NCBI RefSeq assembly: GCF_001493375.1
Contig: NZ_LN929897.1
Span: 580,754 to 644,753, forward strand
Direction of reading: 5' to 3'
From: Streptomyces specialis
Lineage (GTDB): Bacteria > Actinomycetota > Actinomycetes > Streptomycetales > Streptomycetaceae
DNA length: 64,000 nucleotides
This document shows, in pieces, positions 62,948-64,000 of the stretch. Below the pieces are notes generated by a model that worked only from the letters and a program-made list of their open reading frames with translations, was not told the DNA's origin and ran no database searches. The position numbers were made by a program, and so were the translations under genes. Numbering within the stretch: the stretch's first letter is position 1; the number at the start of each line of letters is the position of its first letter.

Positions 62948-63346
62948 CGCGGGCGGAGAAGCGAACAAGGAGACTCGGTGAGCGGCGCGCGTGTGGCTGC
63001 CGGGGTGGAGGGTTCGGCGATGGGCGCGCGGTCGCCGCGCGGGCGGAGAAGCGAACGGCAAGGAGACTCGGTGAGCGGCGCGCGTGTGGCTGCCGGGGTG
63101 GAGGGTTCGGCGATGGGCGCGCGGTCGCCGCGCGGGCGGAGAAGCGAACGGCAAGGAGACTCGGTGAGCGGCGCACGCGCGGCTGCCGGGGTGGAGGGTT
63201 CGGCGATGGGCGCGCGGTCGCCGCGCGGGCGGAGAAGCGAACGGCAAGGAGACTCGGTGAGCGGCGCACGCGCGGCTGCCGGGGTGGAGGGTTCGGCGAT
63301 GGACGCGCAGTCGCCGCGCGGGCGGAGAAGCGAACAAGGAGACACA
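62948..63346 (+). repeat. Tandem 93/90-bp repeats in the proB leader, each with in-frame start signals
   Basis: Four tandem units begin with GTG at 62978, 63071, 63164 and 63257 (93, 93, 93 and 90 bp); a half unit precedes them and proB starts after the fourth. Units 1 and 2 are identical; 3 and 4 share changes near their 5' end. Each unit holds AAGGAGACTCG-GTG, then GGAGGGTTCGGCG-ATG, and a hairpin CGCGCGG-TCG-CCGCGCG before the next Shine-Dalgarno. All starts are in the proB frame without an intervening stop, so the array could add about 30 to 122 Arg/Ser/Gly-rich residues to ProB or act in translation control. The 310 bp between 62668 and 62977 hold no other gene; TAGATT at 62870-62875 could be a -10. 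Confidence 0.9.
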
Positions 63347-64000
63347 GTGGCAGGGGTACGGGAGGACGTCTCCGGGGCCCGCAGGATCGTCGTCAAGATC
63401 GGGTCATCCTCGCTGACCACCGCGGCCGGCGGGCTGGACGCCGACCGGGTGGACGCACTCGTCGATGTGCTGGTGAAACAGGACGGGAGGCAGATCGTAC
63501 TGGTTTCCTCCGGTGCGATCGCCGCGGGCCTCGCCCCGCTGGGGCTGCCGAGGCGTCCGGCGGACCTCGCGCGGCAGCAGGCCGCCGCCAGCGTCGGTCA
63601 GGGGCTGCTGCTGGCCCGGTACACCGCCTCGTTCGCCCGGTACGGCCGCCGCGTCGGCCAGGTGCTGCTCACCTCGGACGACACCCGCCGCCGCGCGCAC
63701 TACCGCAACGCGTTCCGCACGCTGGACCAGCTTCTGGCGATGGGCGTGATGCCCATCGTCAACGAGAACGACACCGTGGCCACCGACGAGATCCGCTTCG
63801 GCGACAACGACCGGCTCGCCGCGCTCGTCGCGCACCTGGTCCGCGCCGACCTGCTGGTGCTGCTCTCCGACGTGGACGGCCTGTACGACGGGGACCCGTC
63901 GCGGCCCGGCACCCGGCTGATCAGCGAGGTCGGGGGGCCGGAGGACCTGGCGGGCATCGAGCTGGGGCGGCCCGGCCGGGCCGGGGTCGGCACCGGCGGG
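63347..64000 (+). CDS. proB: Glutamate 5-kinase, truncated by the window end
   Basis: The first 218 codons of the enzyme that phosphorylates glutamate in the first step of proline synthesis. The kinase start RRIVVKIGSSSLTTAAGGLD is near residue 11. VLVSSGAIAAGL, VNENDTVATDEIRFGDNDRL (glutamate and phosphate binding) and LLVLLSDVDGLYDGDP are in place. The usual start is the GTG at 63347, with AAGGAG 5 nt upstream, but four further GTG starts with equal ribosome binding sites lie upstream in the same frame within the tandem array. The gene continues past 64000. Confidence 0.95.
   Translation, partial: MAGVREDVSGARRIVVKIGSSSLTTAAGGLDADRVDALVDVLVKQDGRQIVLVSSGAIAAGLAPLGLPRRPADLARQQAAASVGQGLLLARYTASFARYGRRVGQVLLTSDDTRRRAHYRNAFRTLDQLLAMGVMPIVNENDTVATDEIRFGDNDRLAALVAHLVRADLLVLLSDVDGLYDGDPSRPGTRLISEVGGPEDLAGIELGRPGRAGVGTGG

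Noticed and set aside
62948..63346. CRISPR array
   Set aside because: The units are directly adjacent with no unique spacers, the 93-bp unit is far longer than a CRISPR repeat, and no cas gene is near.
62732..63420. Minus-strand repeat proteins (Pro/Arg/Ala-rich) opposite the proB leader
   Set aside because: They exist in several frames only because the repeat contains no stop on that strand; no ribosome binding site, and the composition mirrors the plus-strand repeat.

Overview
The window is very GC-rich actinobacterial DNA, almost certainly Streptomyces or a close relative. Nearly every recognised gene is a Streptomyces core gene, and the order pepN / sodF / rpiB / tig-clpP1-clpP2-clpX / valS-folC-ndk / mreBCD-mrdA-rodA / radical SAM pair / rne / rplU-rpmA-obg / teichoic-acid genes / proB is the conserved core arrangement of that genus as I know it. 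GTG starts, GGAGG-type ribosome binding sites, several apparently leaderless genes and a mycothiol-dependent-type reductase fit this.

Region by region. (1) 1-5500 is a damaged mosaic. malQ (4-alpha-glucanotransferase) is cut in two. Between its halves lie a degraded Nextera read-through adapter, an mscS gene without its 3' end, an HNH nuclease gene flanked by a perfect 98-bp inverted repeat, and long poly-C. A degenerate second copy of the HNH tail lies at about 930-1075. I read this as contig ends joined without gaps. (2) 5500-16550 is a proteolysis block: two aminopeptidase N paralogues, a large secreted subtilase, a DUF559-like protein, and a CPWA DsbA-family reductase. (3) 16790-24390 holds sodF, bioY, rpiB, an Eis-type acetyltransferase, a PP2C phosphatase, a LytM peptidase, an acyltransferase, a small membrane protein and tRNA-Gly and tRNA-Pro. 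(4) 24496-28969 is the trigger factor and ClpP1P2X protein-quality cluster, with a ClgR-type operator. (5) 29051-35334 has a membrane-anchored protein interrupted by a second Nextera adapter, then valS, folC, a DUF4233 gene and ndk. (6) 35659-42035 is the mreBCD-mrdA-rodA wall-elongation operon. (7) 42123-52103 has a radical SAM pair with an acetyltransferase between them, rne (frameshifted in this assembly), rplU, rpmA and obg. (8) 52269-62667 is a wall-polymer locus: a fused cytidylyltransferase/short-chain reductase, three CDP-polyol phosphotransferase-like proteins and an acyltransferase. (9) 62948-64000 is proB, truncated by the window end and preceded by an unusual tandem repeat.

The functions fit a growth and cell-wall core. 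Trigger factor and ClpXP handle protein quality. MreBCD, PBP2 and RodA build wall, and the CDP-ribitol/glycerol-type genes at 52-63 kb would decorate it; in S. coelicolor, mre genes and nearby teichoic-acid genes have been linked to spore-wall synthesis. rne, rplU, rpmA and obg serve RNA decay and ribosome assembly.

The most novel-looking signal is the proB leader: four tandem 93/90-bp units, each with its own Shine-Dalgarno plus GTG and a second SD plus ATG, all in frame with proB and with no stop before it. The most important practical point is that two adapter sequences and several poly-C/poly-G tracts show assembly contamination, so the broken malQ, the gene at 29051-30143 and rne should not be read as real pseudogenes.
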